A DNA stretch of 64,000 bases, taken from positions 62,001-126,000 of the forward strand of contig WGLQ01000019.1 in NCBI GenBank assembly GCA_016125495.1, read 5' to 3'. This stretch comes from Hyphomicrobiales bacterium (lineage in GTDB: Bacteria > Pseudomonadota > Alphaproteobacteria > Rhizobiales > RI-29). The notes beneath the pieces are model-generated. The model was not told the DNA's origin and did not search any database. It saw only the letters and a program-made list of their open reading frames with translations. A program made the translations under genes and the position numbers. Within the stretch, counting starts at the first letter, position 1; every line of letters begins with the position of its first letter. Of the stretch, positions 31,951 through 40,727 are shown piece after piece.

Positions 31951-32774
31951 ATTTGCCGACGGTCGCCCTCATCTACGCCTACTGGCCGAACCAGCCTTTC
32001 GGTGTCACGTGGTGTGATCTGCCGTGGGCGATCCGCTCGGCCGGCTTGCCGGAGCGGCTGACCAAGGCCGGTCACCAGGTGGTCGAAAGTGTCCTCATGG
32101 TGGAGGACGAGAGCCCGGAGGAGCTGCGCGCCGGCTTTCGGTTGGCGGGCCAGATCGCGGAGGAGGTGCGCAAGGCGCGGGCGGCCGGCGAACTGCCGGT
32201 GATCCTCTGTGGCAGCTGTGCGCTGGCGGCGGTCGGTGGGGTCGCGGGGCTCGGCGCGGACTGCGGAATCGTGTGGCTCGATGCGCATCCGGACATGAAT
32301 ACGCCCGAGACGACCACGAGCGCGCTGCTCGAGGGCATGGCGTTGGCGGTGGCGACGGGGACGGCTTGGCGCGCGATGGCGCGCGAGCATGCCGGGCTCG
32401 AGCCCGCGAGCCTCGGGCGGACGGTGCTGGTCGGGGCGAGAGACATCGAAAGGGCCGAGGCCGAGACGTTGCTTTCGGCCGGGGTGCCGGAGACGAAGGA
32501 GGCAGGTGTGGTCCTGGCGCGGCTCGCCGGAGCGCAACAGGTCTACGTGCATCTCGACATGGACGTGCACGATGCGCTCGCCGTGCGCAGCAATGCGTTC
32601 GCGGTGGAGGATGGGCCGGATGTCGCGACCGTCCGCGAGATCCTCACGGCCATCGACGGGCTCGGCGCGCTGGCCGTGACGGGGCTCGATCCCCAGGCCG
32701 AGGATGCCGAACGGGCACTCGAGATCGCCATCGAGCATATCGCCGCCGTGGCGGCAGGCTGGAGGGGCGAATGA
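31947..32774 (+). CDS. Arginase/ureohydrolase-fold protein embedded in the his operon
   Basis: This 275-residue protein belongs to the arginase/agmatinase/formiminoglutamase superfamily. The second metal motif is intact ([12 protein letters not shown]-x-H-x-D), and D-x-D of the third motif is kept ([11 protein letters not shown]). The first motif, normally GGDHS, reads CGSCA here, so the metal-binding His appears replaced by Cys. The third motif also lacks the usual following Asp-Pro. The protein may bind metals differently or not at all, and its substrate is unknown. It is locked between hisA and hisF by four-base ATGA overlaps at both ends, so it must be co-translated with them. Family assignment is good; any link to histidine metabolism is inference. 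Confidence 0.82.
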   Translation: MNLPTVALIYAYWPNQPFGVTWCDLPWAIRSAGLPERLTKAGHQVVESVLMVEDESPEELRAGFRLAGQIAEEVRKARAAGELPVILCGSCALAAVGGVAGLGADCGIVWLDAHPDMNTPETTTSALLEGMALAVATGTAWRAMAREHAGLEPASLGRTVLVGARDIERAEAETLLSAGVPETKEAGVVLARLAGAQQVYVHLDMDVHDALAVRSNAFAVEDGPDVATVREILTAIDGLGALAVTGLDPQAEDAERALEIAIEHIAAVAAGWRGE

Positions 32775-33625
32775 GCCTCAAGGCGCGGGTCATTCCCTGC
32801 CTCGACGTGAAGGACGGGCGGGTCGTCAAGGGCGTCAATTTCGTCGATCTGGTCGATGCCGGCGATCCGGTGGAGGCTGCGGCCGCCTATGATGCGGCTG
32901 GTGCGGACGAGCCTTGCTTCCTCGACATAACCGCGAGCCAAGAGCGGCGCGGAACTCTCATCGACATCGTGCGGCGGACGGCGGAGCGTTGCTTCATGCC
33001 GCTGACCGTCGGTGGCGGCGTTAGGGCGCCCGAGGACGTCCGTACCCTTCTCAATGCCGGCGCCGACAAGGTTTCGATCAACACGGCGGCCGTCAAGGAC
33101 CCGGTGATCGTCGCGCGGGCGGCGGAAAAGTTCGGTTCGCAGTGCATCGTCGTCGCCATCGACGCCAAACGCGTCGCCGGGGGTGGCGGGCAGGACGGCG
33201 GCGGCATGGCTGGTCGCTGGGAGATCTTCACGCATGGCGGACGCACGGCGACGGGGATCGATGCCGTTGAATTCGCCCGCGAGGTCGTGCGGCTCGGAGC
33301 GGGGGAAATCCTGCTCACCTCCATGGATCGGGACGGCACGCGCGCGGGATTCGATCTGGAGCTGACCCGGACGGTGGCGGAGGCGGTCGCGGTGCCCGTG
33401 ATCGCCAGCGGCGGTGTCGGAACGCTCGAGCATCTCGCCGAAGGAGTTCTCGTTGGCAAGGCGAGCGCGGTGCTCGCGGCCTCGATCTTCCATTTCGGTC
33501 AGCATTCGATTGCGGAGGCCAAGCGGCACATGGCGGCTCGTGGCATCCCGGTCCGTCTCGACGGCCTGGCGGCATACGACGGTGGCCGGGTTGGCGCTGA
33601 CACGGGGGTGGCACATGGTGCTTGA
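32771..33625 (+). CDS. hisF: Imidazole glycerol phosphate synthase, cyclase subunit
   Basis: HisF is the synthase barrel that closes the imidazole ring with ammonia from HisH. The 284-residue sequence has [18 protein letters not shown] with the catalytic Asp, then [24 protein letters not shown] and [31 protein letters not shown] carries the second Asp, followed by [14 protein letters not shown]. It is about 25 residues longer than typical HisF, owing to a glycine-rich loop ([13 protein letters not shown], about residue 137) and a C-terminal extension. The start overlaps the arginase-like gene and the end overlaps hisE. Confidence 0.95.
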   Translation: MSLKARVIPCLDVKDGRVVKGVNFVDLVDAGDPVEAAAAYDAAGADEPCFLDITASQERRGTLIDIVRRTAERCFMPLTVGGGVRAPEDVRTLLNAGADKVSINTAAVKDPVIVARAAEKFGSQCIVVAIDAKRVAGGGGQDGGGMAGRWEIFTHGGRTATGIDAVEFAREVVRLGAGEILLTSMDRDGTRAGFDLELTRTVAEAVAVPVIASGGVGTLEHLAEGVLVGKASAVLAASIFHFGQHSIAEAKRHMAARGIPVRLDGLAAYDGGRVGADTGVAHGA

Positions 33626-33968
33626 GGGCGAGCGAGCCGACATGGGCGCCGAAGTGCTCGTCTCGCTCGCGGCAACCATCAAGGCAAGGCGGGGGGAAGA
33701 TGCTTCCCTGTCCTACACCGCGAAGCTGCTCGCGGCCGGGCCCGCGCGCTGTGCCAGGAAACTCGGCGAGGAGGCCGTGGAATTGCTCGTGGCGGCGCTC
33801 AGCGAGGACGACGAACACGTCAAAGCGGAAGCTGCCGATCTTTTGTATCACTTGCTCGTGCTGCTCGAGGCGCGCAATATCCCGCTCTCCGACGTGCTCG
33901 ACGTGCTGGCGGCAAGGGCCGGCACCTCGGGGATCGCGGAAAAGGCGGCACGCAAGGCGAGCGAATGA
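33615..33968 (+). CDS. hisE: Phosphoribosyl-ATP pyrophosphatase
   Basis: HisE hydrolyses phosphoribosyl-ATP in the second step of histidine synthesis. The 117-residue all-helical protein contains [30 protein letters not shown] and [16 protein letters not shown], the acidic metal-binding EE and E-x-x-D pattern of the MazG-like fold. An ATG at 33642 is a shorter alternative start, but the 33615 ATG has GGGGGTGG just upstream and overlaps hisF, which fits coupling. The stop overlaps coaA (ATGA). Confidence 0.93.
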   Translation: MVLEGERADMGAEVLVSLAATIKARRGEDASLSYTAKLLAAGPARCARKLGEEAVELLVAALSEDDEHVKAEAADLLYHLLVLLEARNIPLSDVLDVLAARAGTSGIAEKAARKASE

Positions 33969-34987
33969 GCAGGCGCCGCGGTTCTTCCAGAAGGCCGGAC
34001 AAGATGCCGTCCCGCGTTGCGCTCGATTTTTCACCCTACTCGCGCTTCACGCGCGGAGAGTGGGCGCGACTTCGGGCGGACACGCCCATGACGCTGGACG
34101 AGGCCGACGTCGAGATGCTGGCGGGTCTCAATGTCCAACTGTCGATGGACGAGGTGATCGATATCTACCTGCCGATCTCGCGCCTCATAAACCTTTACGT
34201 CCGCGCCTCTCAGGACCTGCATTCCGTGACCTCGCTGTTCCTCGGCAAGACGAACGGCGATGCCGGTAATGTCAGGCGGAACAACCACAAGATGCCCTTC
34301 ATCGTCGGGCTCGCCGGCAGTGTCGCCGTCGGCAAGAGCACGACGGCGCGCGTGCTGCAGGCGCTGCTTTCGCGTTGGCCGGACCATCCGCGGGTCGATC
34401 TGGTCACGACCGACGGCTTCCTGCTGCCAAATGCGGAGCTGGCGAGGCTCGGGCTGATGGAGCGGAAAGGTTTTCCAGAGAGTTTCGACGGCGGGCGGCT
34501 GATCAACTTCGTCGCCGACGTCAAGGCGGGGCGACCCAACGTGCTGGCACCGGTCTATTCGCATTTCGACTACGACATCATCGCGGGCGAGCACATCATC
34601 GTCGATCGACCCGATATCCTCATCGTCGAGGGCCTCAACGTCCTGCAGCCGGCCACGCTTCCGCGTGCCGGCGACGCGGTGCCGTTCGTCTCCGATTTCT
34701 TCGACTTCTCGATCTACATCGACGCCGACGAGGCGCTGATCGGGCGCTGGTACATCGAGCGGTTCCTGCGGCTCCGGGAGACGGCGTTCCGCGATCCCGC
34801 CGCTTATTTCCATCGCTATGCCCACCTCAACGACGAGGAGGCCTACGAGACGGCCAAGGGCATCTGGGAGCGGATCAACCTCAAGAACCTGGTGGAGAAC
34901 ATCCGGCCGACGCGCATGCGAGCCGATCTCATCCTGCGCAAGGGCGAAGGGCACCGGGTGGAAACGGTGATGCTCCGCAAGCTCTGA
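33965..34987 (+). CDS. coaA: Pantothenate kinase, type I
   Basis: CoaA phosphorylates pantothenate, the controlling step of CoA synthesis. The 340-residue protein has [27 protein letters not shown], Walker [33 protein letters not shown] and [18 protein letters not shown] and [12 protein letters not shown] are also present, all type I (prokaryotic PanK-I) blocks. It closes the his operon, a usual place in Hyphomicrobiales. Bacterial type I enzymes are feedback-inhibited by CoA. Confidence 0.96.
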   Translation: MSRRRGSSRRPDKMPSRVALDFSPYSRFTRGEWARLRADTPMTLDEADVEMLAGLNVQLSMDEVIDIYLPISRLINLYVRASQDLHSVTSLFLGKTNGDAGNVRRNNHKMPFIVGLAGSVAVGKSTTARVLQALLSRWPDHPRVDLVTTDGFLLPNAELARLGLMERKGFPESFDGGRLINFVADVKAGRPNVLAPVYSHFDYDIIAGEHIIVDRPDILIVEGLNVLQPATLPRAGDAVPFVSDFFDFSIYIDADEALIGRWYIERFLRLRETAFRDPAAYFHRYAHLNDEEAYETAKGIWERINLKNLVENIRPTRMRADLILRKGEGHRVETVMLRKL

Positions 34988-35028
34988 GACGGCGGGGGGC
35001 TCGACACAAGGGAGGCGTAAAATGCGAA

Positions 35029-35050
35029 AGGGCCGGCGGTTGCCGGCCCT
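35029..35050. terminator. Hairpin between convergent coaA and the AT-hook gene
   Basis: A perfect 9-bp stem (AGGGCCGGC / GCCGGCCCT) with a GGTT loop lies between the two stop codons. Read leftward it is followed by a weakly T-rich stretch (TTTCGCATTTTACG), so it best serves the leftward gene; it may act in both directions. Confidence 0.7.
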
Positions 35051-35081
35051 CAGCGCTGTTCTCGGTCCGGATCGCTCGAAA

Positions 35082-36041
35082 TCACGATCCGGATGGACGT
35101 GGACGCCTCCTTGCCCATTGCTGCTGCGCCTTCAGGATCGACAACGACATGTCGATCATGAAGGCCTGCTGCCGCAGGAAAGCCGCCAGAGGAGAGTTCT
35201 TGATGGCGGATTCGTAAACCTGGATTTGGTTCTCCACCATGCTTCCCACGGCGGCGTCGACGTCCTTGGGCAGTCTGCCGAACTGCTTCAAGAGCTGTTC
35301 GGGCTCGGAGATGAACCGCAGCAACTGGGCTGCACCGGCCGTTTTCTCGCCCGCCGCTCCGGCCGGATCACCTGCCGCCGCGCTCACCTTGCCGGAAGCG
35401 GCGAGGCGCGAGGAGGCAGGCATCGATTTGAGCGGTCGGCTGGGTAAGTGGTCCGAAGAGGACTTCTTGGCCGAACCCTTTCCGGCGGCCTTGGCGACGG
35501 TGCGCTTGGCGGGTGCACGGCCGGCCGTCGGCTTCTTGGCCGGTGCCTTGGCCGCCGCACGGGCCGGTGCCTTGGCCGCAGCCTTCGTTGCCTTGGCGGC
35601 AGGCTTCTTTGCGGCCGGGGCGGCTGCCTTGCGTGCCGGAGCGGCCTTGGCAGCCGGCTTGCGGGCGGCGGGAGCGGCGGGAGCGGGAGCCTTGGCGGCC
35701 GCCTTGCGTGCCGGAGCGGCCTTGGCTGCCTTGGCCGCAGGAGCCTTGGCGGCCACCTTGGGAGCCGCTGCCGGTTTTGCGGCCTTCTTTGCCGCCGCCG
35801 GTGCCGCCTTGCGGCGTTGCGGCTTTCCGCCCGCTGCCTTCATGAGCTTTCTCTCATCCTGGCTGAACTTGTCGCGAAGACGGCGGATCGTCGACGGGTT
35901 GGTGATTCCGGCCTTCTTGATGGCCGTGGTCGGCTTCACCTCTGGATCGGCTGCCATGATGGCCGCGATCTTCGCCAGCATTTCGCTGTCATCGATCCCC
36001 GAACCTTTGGGTCTGCCACGCTTTGCTTTCTTCTCTGCCAT
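35082..36041 (-). CDS. Lys/Ala-rich AT-hook (histone H1-like) protein
   Basis: This 319-residue protein has three parts. Residues 1-75 are a basic start with the AT-hook core RGRPKG (residues 8-13) and a helical segment (EMLAKIAAIMAADPEVKPTTAIKKAGI, STIRRLRDKF) that could be a small HTH. Residues about 80-200 are a low-complexity run of AAKP/KAAPA repeats like eukaryotic histone H1 tails. Residues about 225-310 form a predicted helical domain ending in ENQIQVYESAIKNSPLAAFLRQQAFMIDMSLSILKAQQQWA. It is probably a nucleoid-associated or DNA-compacting protein, inferred from composition and the AT-hook. I know no characterised family with this full architecture. It has a 246-bp upstream gap. Confidence 0.78.
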   Translation of the reverse strand: MAEKKAKRGRPKGSGIDDSEMLAKIAAIMAADPEVKPTTAIKKAGITNPSTIRRLRDKFSQDERKLMKAAGGKPQRRKAAPAAAKKAAKPAAAPKVAAKAPAAKAAKAAPARKAAAKAPAPAAPAARKPAAKAAPARKAAAPAAKKPAAKATKAAAKAPARAAAKAPAKKPTAGRAPAKRTVAKAAGKGSAKKSSSDHLPSRPLKSMPASSRLAASGKVSAAAGDPAGAAGEKTAGAAQLLRFISEPEQLLKQFGRLPKDVDAAVGSMVENQIQVYESAIKNSPLAAFLRQQAFMIDMSLSILKAQQQWARRRPRPSGS

Positions 36042-36287
36042 TTCTATTCCCCACAGAATTGATTCGACACTTGCGAGTCTGCCTTCCACCCCACTGAATA
36101 TCCACATAAAAGTCGAGGAAATGCTGTGATTTGAGTTACTTGGGTCGCCCAGGCGCGATTTCTTCCGCGTCTTGGGCGAAAATGTTGCGAAAAAGCCTCG
36201 TCGACTTCGCCAGACAACCGTTCCGTCGAGAGTGTTTTCGCCAAGTATTCGTGCCTCCGTACCTCGGCGGGTCGACCGCGCGCGTGC

Positions 36288-37292
36288 CTAAAACTCCACT
36301 CCCTCCCGCCGGACGAGGGTGTCGAGCGGAACCTCGGGGCGGGCGCCGACGTGGCCGATGACCTCCGCCGCGGCGATCGAACCGAGCCTACCACACGTCT
36401 CCAGAGGGAGGCCGCGGCCGAGCCCGAAAATAAAGCCGGCAGCATATAAATCACCCGCGCCCGTTGTGTCGACAACTTTTCGCACGCGACCGGCGGGGAT
36501 CGATATGCGACCTTCGCCCGAGACGATCACCGAGCCCTCGGCACTGCGCGTTACGACGGCGAGACGGCATTCCCCGGCCACGAGTTCGATCGCCTTGTCG
36601 AGATCGCTGGTTTGGTAGAGGGCGAGGAGTTCCTCCTGGTTGGCAAAGAGGAGATCGACACCGTCGCGGACCAGGCGGCGAAAGGCGTCTCGGTGACGGT
36701 CGACGCAGAAGACGTCGGAAAGGGAGAGCGCGACGGATCGCCCGTGCGCCTGGGCGATGCTCGCTGCGCGCTCGAAAGCGCGTTTGGCGGCTTCACGATC
36801 GAAGAGGTAACCCTCGAGGTAGGTGAAGGCCGAGGCGGCGATGACCGCGGTATCGATTTCGGTCTCCGAGAGGTGGGGGCTGATGCCGAGGAACGTATTC
36901 ATGGTGCGCTGGCCGTCCGGCGTGACCAGGATGAGGCAGCGGGCGGTTCGTGCTTCGGGTTCGGGAGCGGCGGCGGTCGCAAAATGCACGCCGGTTGCCG
37001 TCAGGTCGTGGCGGAAGACCGTGCCGAAGTCGTCGTTCGCCACCTTGCCGATGAAGGCCGCCTTGCCACCGAGGGAGGCTATGCCAGCAAGCGTGTTCGC
37101 CGCGGAGCCGCCGGAGACTTCGACCGTTGGTCCCATCGCCCCGTAAATTGGGGCGATCTCGTGCTCCTCTATGAGCTTCATGCGTCCCTTGTCGAGCGAA
37201 AGGGCGGCGAGGTCCTCTTCCTCGCAGCGGGCGATGACGTCGACGATGGCGTTACCGATGCCGACGGCATCGTAGGTGGCGGGTGTGCTCAT
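36288..37292 (-). CDS. PfkB-family sugar/adenosine kinase
   Basis: This ribokinase-fold kinase has 334 residues. Its N-terminus YDAVGIGNAIVDVIARCEEEDL and the segment VEVSGGSAANTLAGIASLGGKAAFIGKVANDDFG match the alphaproteobacterial adenosine-kinase-like subgroup. The C-terminal signature VVDTTGAGDLYAAGFIFGLGRG contains the catalytic-base Asp and anion hole (DTTGAGD). GGAG lies six bases before the ATG at 37292. Substrate (adenosine versus other nucleoside or sugar) is not decided by sequence. Confidence 0.88.
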   Translation of the reverse strand: MSTPATYDAVGIGNAIVDVIARCEEEDLAALSLDKGRMKLIEEHEIAPIYGAMGPTVEVSGGSAANTLAGIASLGGKAAFIGKVANDDFGTVFRHDLTATGVHFATAAAPEPEARTARCLILVTPDGQRTMNTFLGISPHLSETEIDTAVIAASAFTYLEGYLFDREAAKRAFERAASIAQAHGRSVALSLSDVFCVDRHRDAFRRLVRDGVDLLFANQEELLALYQTSDLDKAIELVAGECRLAVVTRSAEGSVIVSGEGRISIPAGRVRKVVDTTGAGDLYAAGFIFGLGRGLPLETCGRLGSIAAAEVIGHVGARPEVPLDTLVRREGVEF

Positions 37293-37378
37293 TTGCTCCT
37301 CGGGGAAAGCGGGTGGTGGATCGGAACTGGGCGGTCGCGCGAGGCGTTGCTGCTGGGGCGATATGGCTCGGCGGGGGC

Positions 37379-38086
37379 TCAGGGCTCGGGTGTGATGTGG
37401 GGGGCGGTCTTCGCGTCGAAGCGGCAGAGGTCGCGCACGAGGCATTCGGCGCAGCGCGGCTTGCGCGCGGTGCAGACATATCGGCCGTGGAGGATGAGCC
37501 AGTGATGGCAGTGGAGCTTGTGGCTCTCCGGCACGAGACGCTCGAGATTGCGCTCCACGGCGAGCGGATCGTCTCCGGGCGCGAGCCCCGTGCGGTTGGC
37601 GACGCGGAAGAGATGGGTGTCGACGGCGATCGTCGGCTTGCCGAAGGCGATGTTCAGGACCACATTGGCAGTCTTGCGGCCGACACCGGGGAGGCGCTCG
37701 AGGGCCTCGCGCTCTGTCGGCACCTTTCCGCCGTGTTCACGCAGCAGGATTTCGGACAGCGCGATCACATTCTTCGCCTTGGTGCGAAAAAGACCGATGG
37801 TGCGGATGTATTCGCGTAGCCGCTCCTCGCCGAGGGCGAGCATGGCAGCGGGCGTCTCCGCGATCGCAAAGAGTGGCGCGGTGGCCTTGTTCACGCTCGC
37901 GTCGGTGGCCTGTGCCGAGAGGACCACGGCGACGAGGAGTGTGAACGGATTGGTGGCGTCGAGTTCTCCCTTCGGCTCGGGATCGGCGCGGCGAAAGCGC
38001 TCGAACATCTCGAGGCGCTCGGCCGCCGTGAGCCGCGAGGGCCGGGCGCGGCGGGGGCCTTTGGAAGTACGGCGGGTCGTGTTCAT
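37379..38086 (-). CDS. nth: Endonuclease III
   Basis: Nth is a base-excision DNA glycosylase/AP lyase for oxidised pyrimidines. The 235-residue protein has the helix-hairpin-helix LERLPGVGRKTANVVLN with the catalytic Lys, and the catalytic Asp in AVDTHLFRVANR. The 4Fe-4S cluster is C-x6-C-x2-C-x5-C (CTARKPRCAECLVRDLC). About 30 basic residues precede the core. It is divergent from the DUF2244 gene, a typical neighbour in rhizobia. Confidence 0.96.
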   Translation of the reverse strand: MNTTRRTSKGPRRARPSRLTAAERLEMFERFRRADPEPKGELDATNPFTLLVAVVLSAQATDASVNKATAPLFAIAETPAAMLALGEERLREYIRTIGLFRTKAKNVIALSEILLREHGGKVPTEREALERLPGVGRKTANVVLNIAFGKPTIAVDTHLFRVANRTGLAPGDDPLAVERNLERLVPESHKLHCHHWLILHGRYVCTARKPRCAECLVRDLCRFDAKTAPHITPEP

Positions 38087-38125
38087 TTGGGTTGCCCGGT
38101 CGAGCTACACTGGCGATAAGTAGGG

Positions 38126-38623
38126 ATGATCGAGAACACGCTTAAAGGAAGCACTCGCGGCGGGCAAACGCGTATCCTGCTCGCGCCCAATCGCTCGCTG
38201 AGCCGGCGAGGCTTCCTGCTGCTCATGACCCTCTTCGGGGTGATTTCGTTCGCCTGCGGCGTGGCATTCGCGCTGATCGGGGCTTGGCCGGTGCTGGGAT
38301 TCTTCGGTCTCGACGTGCTGATCGTCTACGTGGCGTTTCGTCTGAATTATCGGGACGGTCGCCATCTGGAGCTGATCGATATCGGCGACGAGGAGCTTTC
38401 GCTGCATGCGCTCGGATCATCGGGCGGGCGCAGGACCTGGGTTTTCAATCCTTATTGGACCCGCGTGGCGCTCGAGCCGACCTCGCCCGTCACGAACGAC
38501 CTTCGGATCGGTTCGCACGGCGAGTGGATCACCTTCGGACGGTTTCTCAGCGAGGAGGAGAAGGTCGAGGTCGCCGACCTGCTCGGGGGATTACTCGCGC
38601 ACCGACGCGGTTTCCGAGGGTGA
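38126..38623 (+). CDS. DUF2244 membrane protein
   Basis: This 165-residue protein belongs to DUF2244, whose function is unknown. It has a hydrophilic start with ILLAPNRSLSRRGF and two adjacent transmembrane helices (LLLMTLFGVISFACGVAFALIGAWPVLGFFGLDVLIVYVAF). A cytosolic domain ending WITFGRFLSEEEKVEVADLLGGLL follows. Its position divergent from nth, 39 bp away, is conserved in alphaproteobacteria. Confidence 0.88.
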   Translation: MIENTLKGSTRGGQTRILLAPNRSLSRRGFLLLMTLFGVISFACGVAFALIGAWPVLGFFGLDVLIVYVAFRLNYRDGRHLELIDIGDEELSLHALGSSGGRRTWVFNPYWTRVALEPTSPVTNDLRIGSHGEWITFGRFLSEEEKVEVADLLGGLLAHRRGFRG

Positions 38624-38797
38624 GACGCGCCGACGCGTTTCGCGCTCCGTCTGGTCTCGCCGGAACGCAACCCCGGCTCTTTGCCCGTTTTCGGGTGGCC
38701 GAAGCTGTTCGCAGGTGACAATTCTGCGGGCTCGAGGCGCAGTGTCCGCGGCGCATGTCCGGCGGCCCTGCGTCGGCAGCGGTCGGGGAGATTGGAC

Positions 38798-39736
38798 ATG
38801 GCTGGCTTACGCATCGTCGAGCGGGGAGAGGACCTGGTGACGGAGCAATCGGGCGGATGGGCGATGGAGGCGCCGGATCGCGACTACGAGCGCGTGCGCC
38901 GGGCGATCGAGTTTCTCAGCGAAAACAGGCTCGATCAGCCGGAGCTCGCGGAACTGGCCGGTGTCATGGGGCTTTCGCCGACGCAATGCCAACGGCTGTT
39001 CAAGCGCTGGTGCGGGCTCAGTCCGAAGTCGTTCCTGCAAGCGATCACTGTCGACCATGCGCGCCAGCTGCTCGAGGGCTCGGCGAGCCTGCTCGATGCC
39101 AGCCTCGAGGTCGGCCTTTCGGGTCCCGGGAGATTGCACGATCTTTTCGTCGAGCACGAGGCCATGACGCCGGGGGACTACAAGCGTCGCGGCGATGGAC
39201 TTCTCATCCGCTACGGGTACGCTCCGTCTCCGTTCGGAGAGTGTCTGGTGATGGCGACGGAGCGCGGGCTGTGCGGGCTGGCGTTCTGCGACGAAGCGGC
39301 GGGGGAAGGCGCCGGTCCAAACGGGCGCGTTGCAGCATTCGAGGATATGGCCCGCCGCTGGCCGGCGGCGCGCTTCCTCGAGGACGCCAGCATGGCGTCG
39401 GCTGCCGCGAGCGAGGTGTTCGGATGCGCGGGCGAGGGCCGCGAGGCGACGGTGCGCATCGTGCTCATCGGCACAGACTTCGAAATCCGCGTCTGGGAGA
39501 CGCTGCTGCGAATTCCGATTGGCAGGGCCGTTACCTACAGCGACATTGCCGCGCACGTCGGCCAGCCGACGGCATCGCGGGCGGTCGGGAGTGCGGTCGG
39601 GCGCAATCCGATATCCTTCGTCGTGCCTTGCCACAGGGTGCTGCGGCGGGACGGTGGGCTCGGCGGGTATCACTGGGGGGTGACGCGCAAGCGCGCCTTG
39701 ATCGGCTGGGAGCGCGGTCGGCTCGAACCCGCGTGA
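38798..39736 (+). CDS. Ada-like AraC regulator fused to methylated-DNA-cysteine methyltransferase
   Basis: This 312-residue fusion carries an N-terminal AraC-type DNA-binding domain (residues about 30-125; LAELAGVMGLSPTQCQRLFKRWCGLSPKSFLQAITVDHAR). A C-terminal O6-alkylguanine transferase follows, with the active-site block PISFVVPCHRVLRRDGGLGGYHWG and the winged-helix RIPIGRAVTYSDIAAHVG. Unlike E. coli Ada there is no N-terminal zinc-Cys domain that senses methylphosphotriesters, so the usual activation switch is absent. The ATG at 38798 has GGGGAG eight bases upstream; an ATG at 38864 is possible. No other alkylation-repair gene is adjacent. Confidence 0.88.
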   Translation: MAGLRIVERGEDLVTEQSGGWAMEAPDRDYERVRRAIEFLSENRLDQPELAELAGVMGLSPTQCQRLFKRWCGLSPKSFLQAITVDHARQLLEGSASLLDASLEVGLSGPGRLHDLFVEHEAMTPGDYKRRGDGLLIRYGYAPSPFGECLVMATERGLCGLAFCDEAAGEGAGPNGRVAAFEDMARRWPAARFLEDASMASAAASEVFGCAGEGREATVRIVLIGTDFEIRVWETLLRIPIGRAVTYSDIAAHVGQPTASRAVGSAVGRNPISFVVPCHRVLRRDGGLGGYHWGVTRKRALIGWERGRLEPA

Positions 39737-40054
39737 TGCTCGGCGGCGCCGGAAATCGAGCGGCAGCCAAAAAAAGAGCGGGCGGCCATGCCGCCCGCAA
39801 GATCAGAGAAAGTCGTCACAGAACTAGAAATCCGGGATATCGTTCATCATGGCCAAGTCGAGATGACCAGAATAACGATGCAACCCGGTACACGCCCGTC
39901 CGACGCCTCCAAGGGGTGGATCGGAGGCCTCAGCACAGCAAATGAATATCGCGCGTGGCGGTGATTCGCCTAGTGATAGTGCTGAATTCGCACACAAGGC
40001 CCAAGATACGCCTGTGGATCAGGGGCACCCCGCGAGGCAATCGGGCGTTGCCCG
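39737..40054. other. Gene-poor gap between the Ada-like gene and gpmA
   Basis: No confident gene was found. Just past the gpmA stop, minus strand, is a small hairpin CGGGC-AAC-GCCCG. At about 39906-39929 an imperfect GCCTCC/GGAGGC stem occurs. A leftward terminator lies at the far end, 256 nt beyond gpmA. A short leftward frame ending MMNDIPDF and a short rightward frame of 33 codons (about 39855-39955) exist without convincing ribosome sites. The span could be a long 3' UTR or a small RNA. Confidence 0.45.
39770..39798 (-). terminator. Intrinsic terminator for leftward transcription
   Basis: A perfect 9-bp stem, GCGGGCGGC / GCCGCCCGC with a CAT loop (39778-39798), is followed on the minus strand by TCTTTTTTTGG. 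The U-tract exists only in the leftward direction, so it serves gpmA or an RNA in the preceding 250 bp, not the Ada-like gene. Confidence 0.8.
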
Positions 40055-40672
40055 CTAGCCCAGTTCTGCTCGCGGCGAGATCGTGCCGTCGGCCGCCAGG
40101 CGGTAGACCATCGGAACGCCGGTCGCGAGGTTGATTTCGACGATCTCTGCGGGCGAAAGGCCTTCGAGCGCCATGATGAGGGCGCGCAACGAGTTGCCGT
40201 GGGCCGCCACGATCACGCAACGCCCGTCGCGCAGTTCCGGCCTTATCGTGCCCTCATAGTAGGGCAGTACGCGCTCGGCGGTATCAGCGAGGCTTTCTCC
40301 GCCGGGCGGGGCGATATCGTAGGAACGGCGCCAGAGGTGAACCTGGTCGTCGCCCCAGCGGCGGCGCGCATCGTCCTTGTTCAGTCCGACCAACTCGCCA
40401 TAGTCGCGCTCGTTGAGGGCCTCGGACCGAATGGTTCGGAGATCGGGTTGGCCGAGTTCGGCGAGTATGATCGCGAGGGTTCGCTGGGCCCGTTTCAGGG
40501 CGCTCGTGAAAGCGAGGTCGAAGCGGTAGCCCGCGGCGGCGAGCCGCACGCCGGCTGCTTTGGCCTCGGCCTCGCCCTTGGCCGTCAGGTCGACGTCCTC
40601 CCAGCCGGTAAAGAGGTTCTTCTCGTTCCAGACGCTTTGGCCATGGCGGACGAGAACAAGCGTTGCGGTCAT
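40055..40672 (-). CDS. gpmA: 2,3-bisphosphoglycerate-dependent phosphoglycerate mutase
   Basis: GpmA interconverts 3- and 2-phosphoglycerate in glycolysis. The 205-residue protein has the phosphohistidine motif [41 protein letters not shown], and [21 protein letters not shown]. It is somewhat shorter than E. coli GpmA (250), which is the usual form in alphaproteobacteria. It lies 55 bp downstream of dapB in the same direction, a common rhizobial pairing. Confidence 0.95.
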   Translation of the reverse strand: MTATLVLVRHGQSVWNEKNLFTGWEDVDLTAKGEAEAKAAGVRLAAAGYRFDLAFTSALKRAQRTLAIILAELGQPDLRTIRSEALNERDYGELVGLNKDDARRRWGDDQVHLWRRSYDIAPPGGESLADTAERVLPYYEGTIRPELRDGRCVIVAAHGNSLRALIMALEGLSPAEIVEINLATGVPMVYRLAADGTISPRAELG

Positions 40673-40727
40673 CGGGCGGTGCTCCTGTCGGCTGGCAAAT
40701 TCGGGGCGGGCGCTGTCCCAATCGGTG

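Noticed and set aside
35239-36129. Plus-strand 296-codon frame opposite the AT-hook gene
   Set aside because: Poly-Ala translation arises from antisense Lys/Ala codons; no start context or domain.
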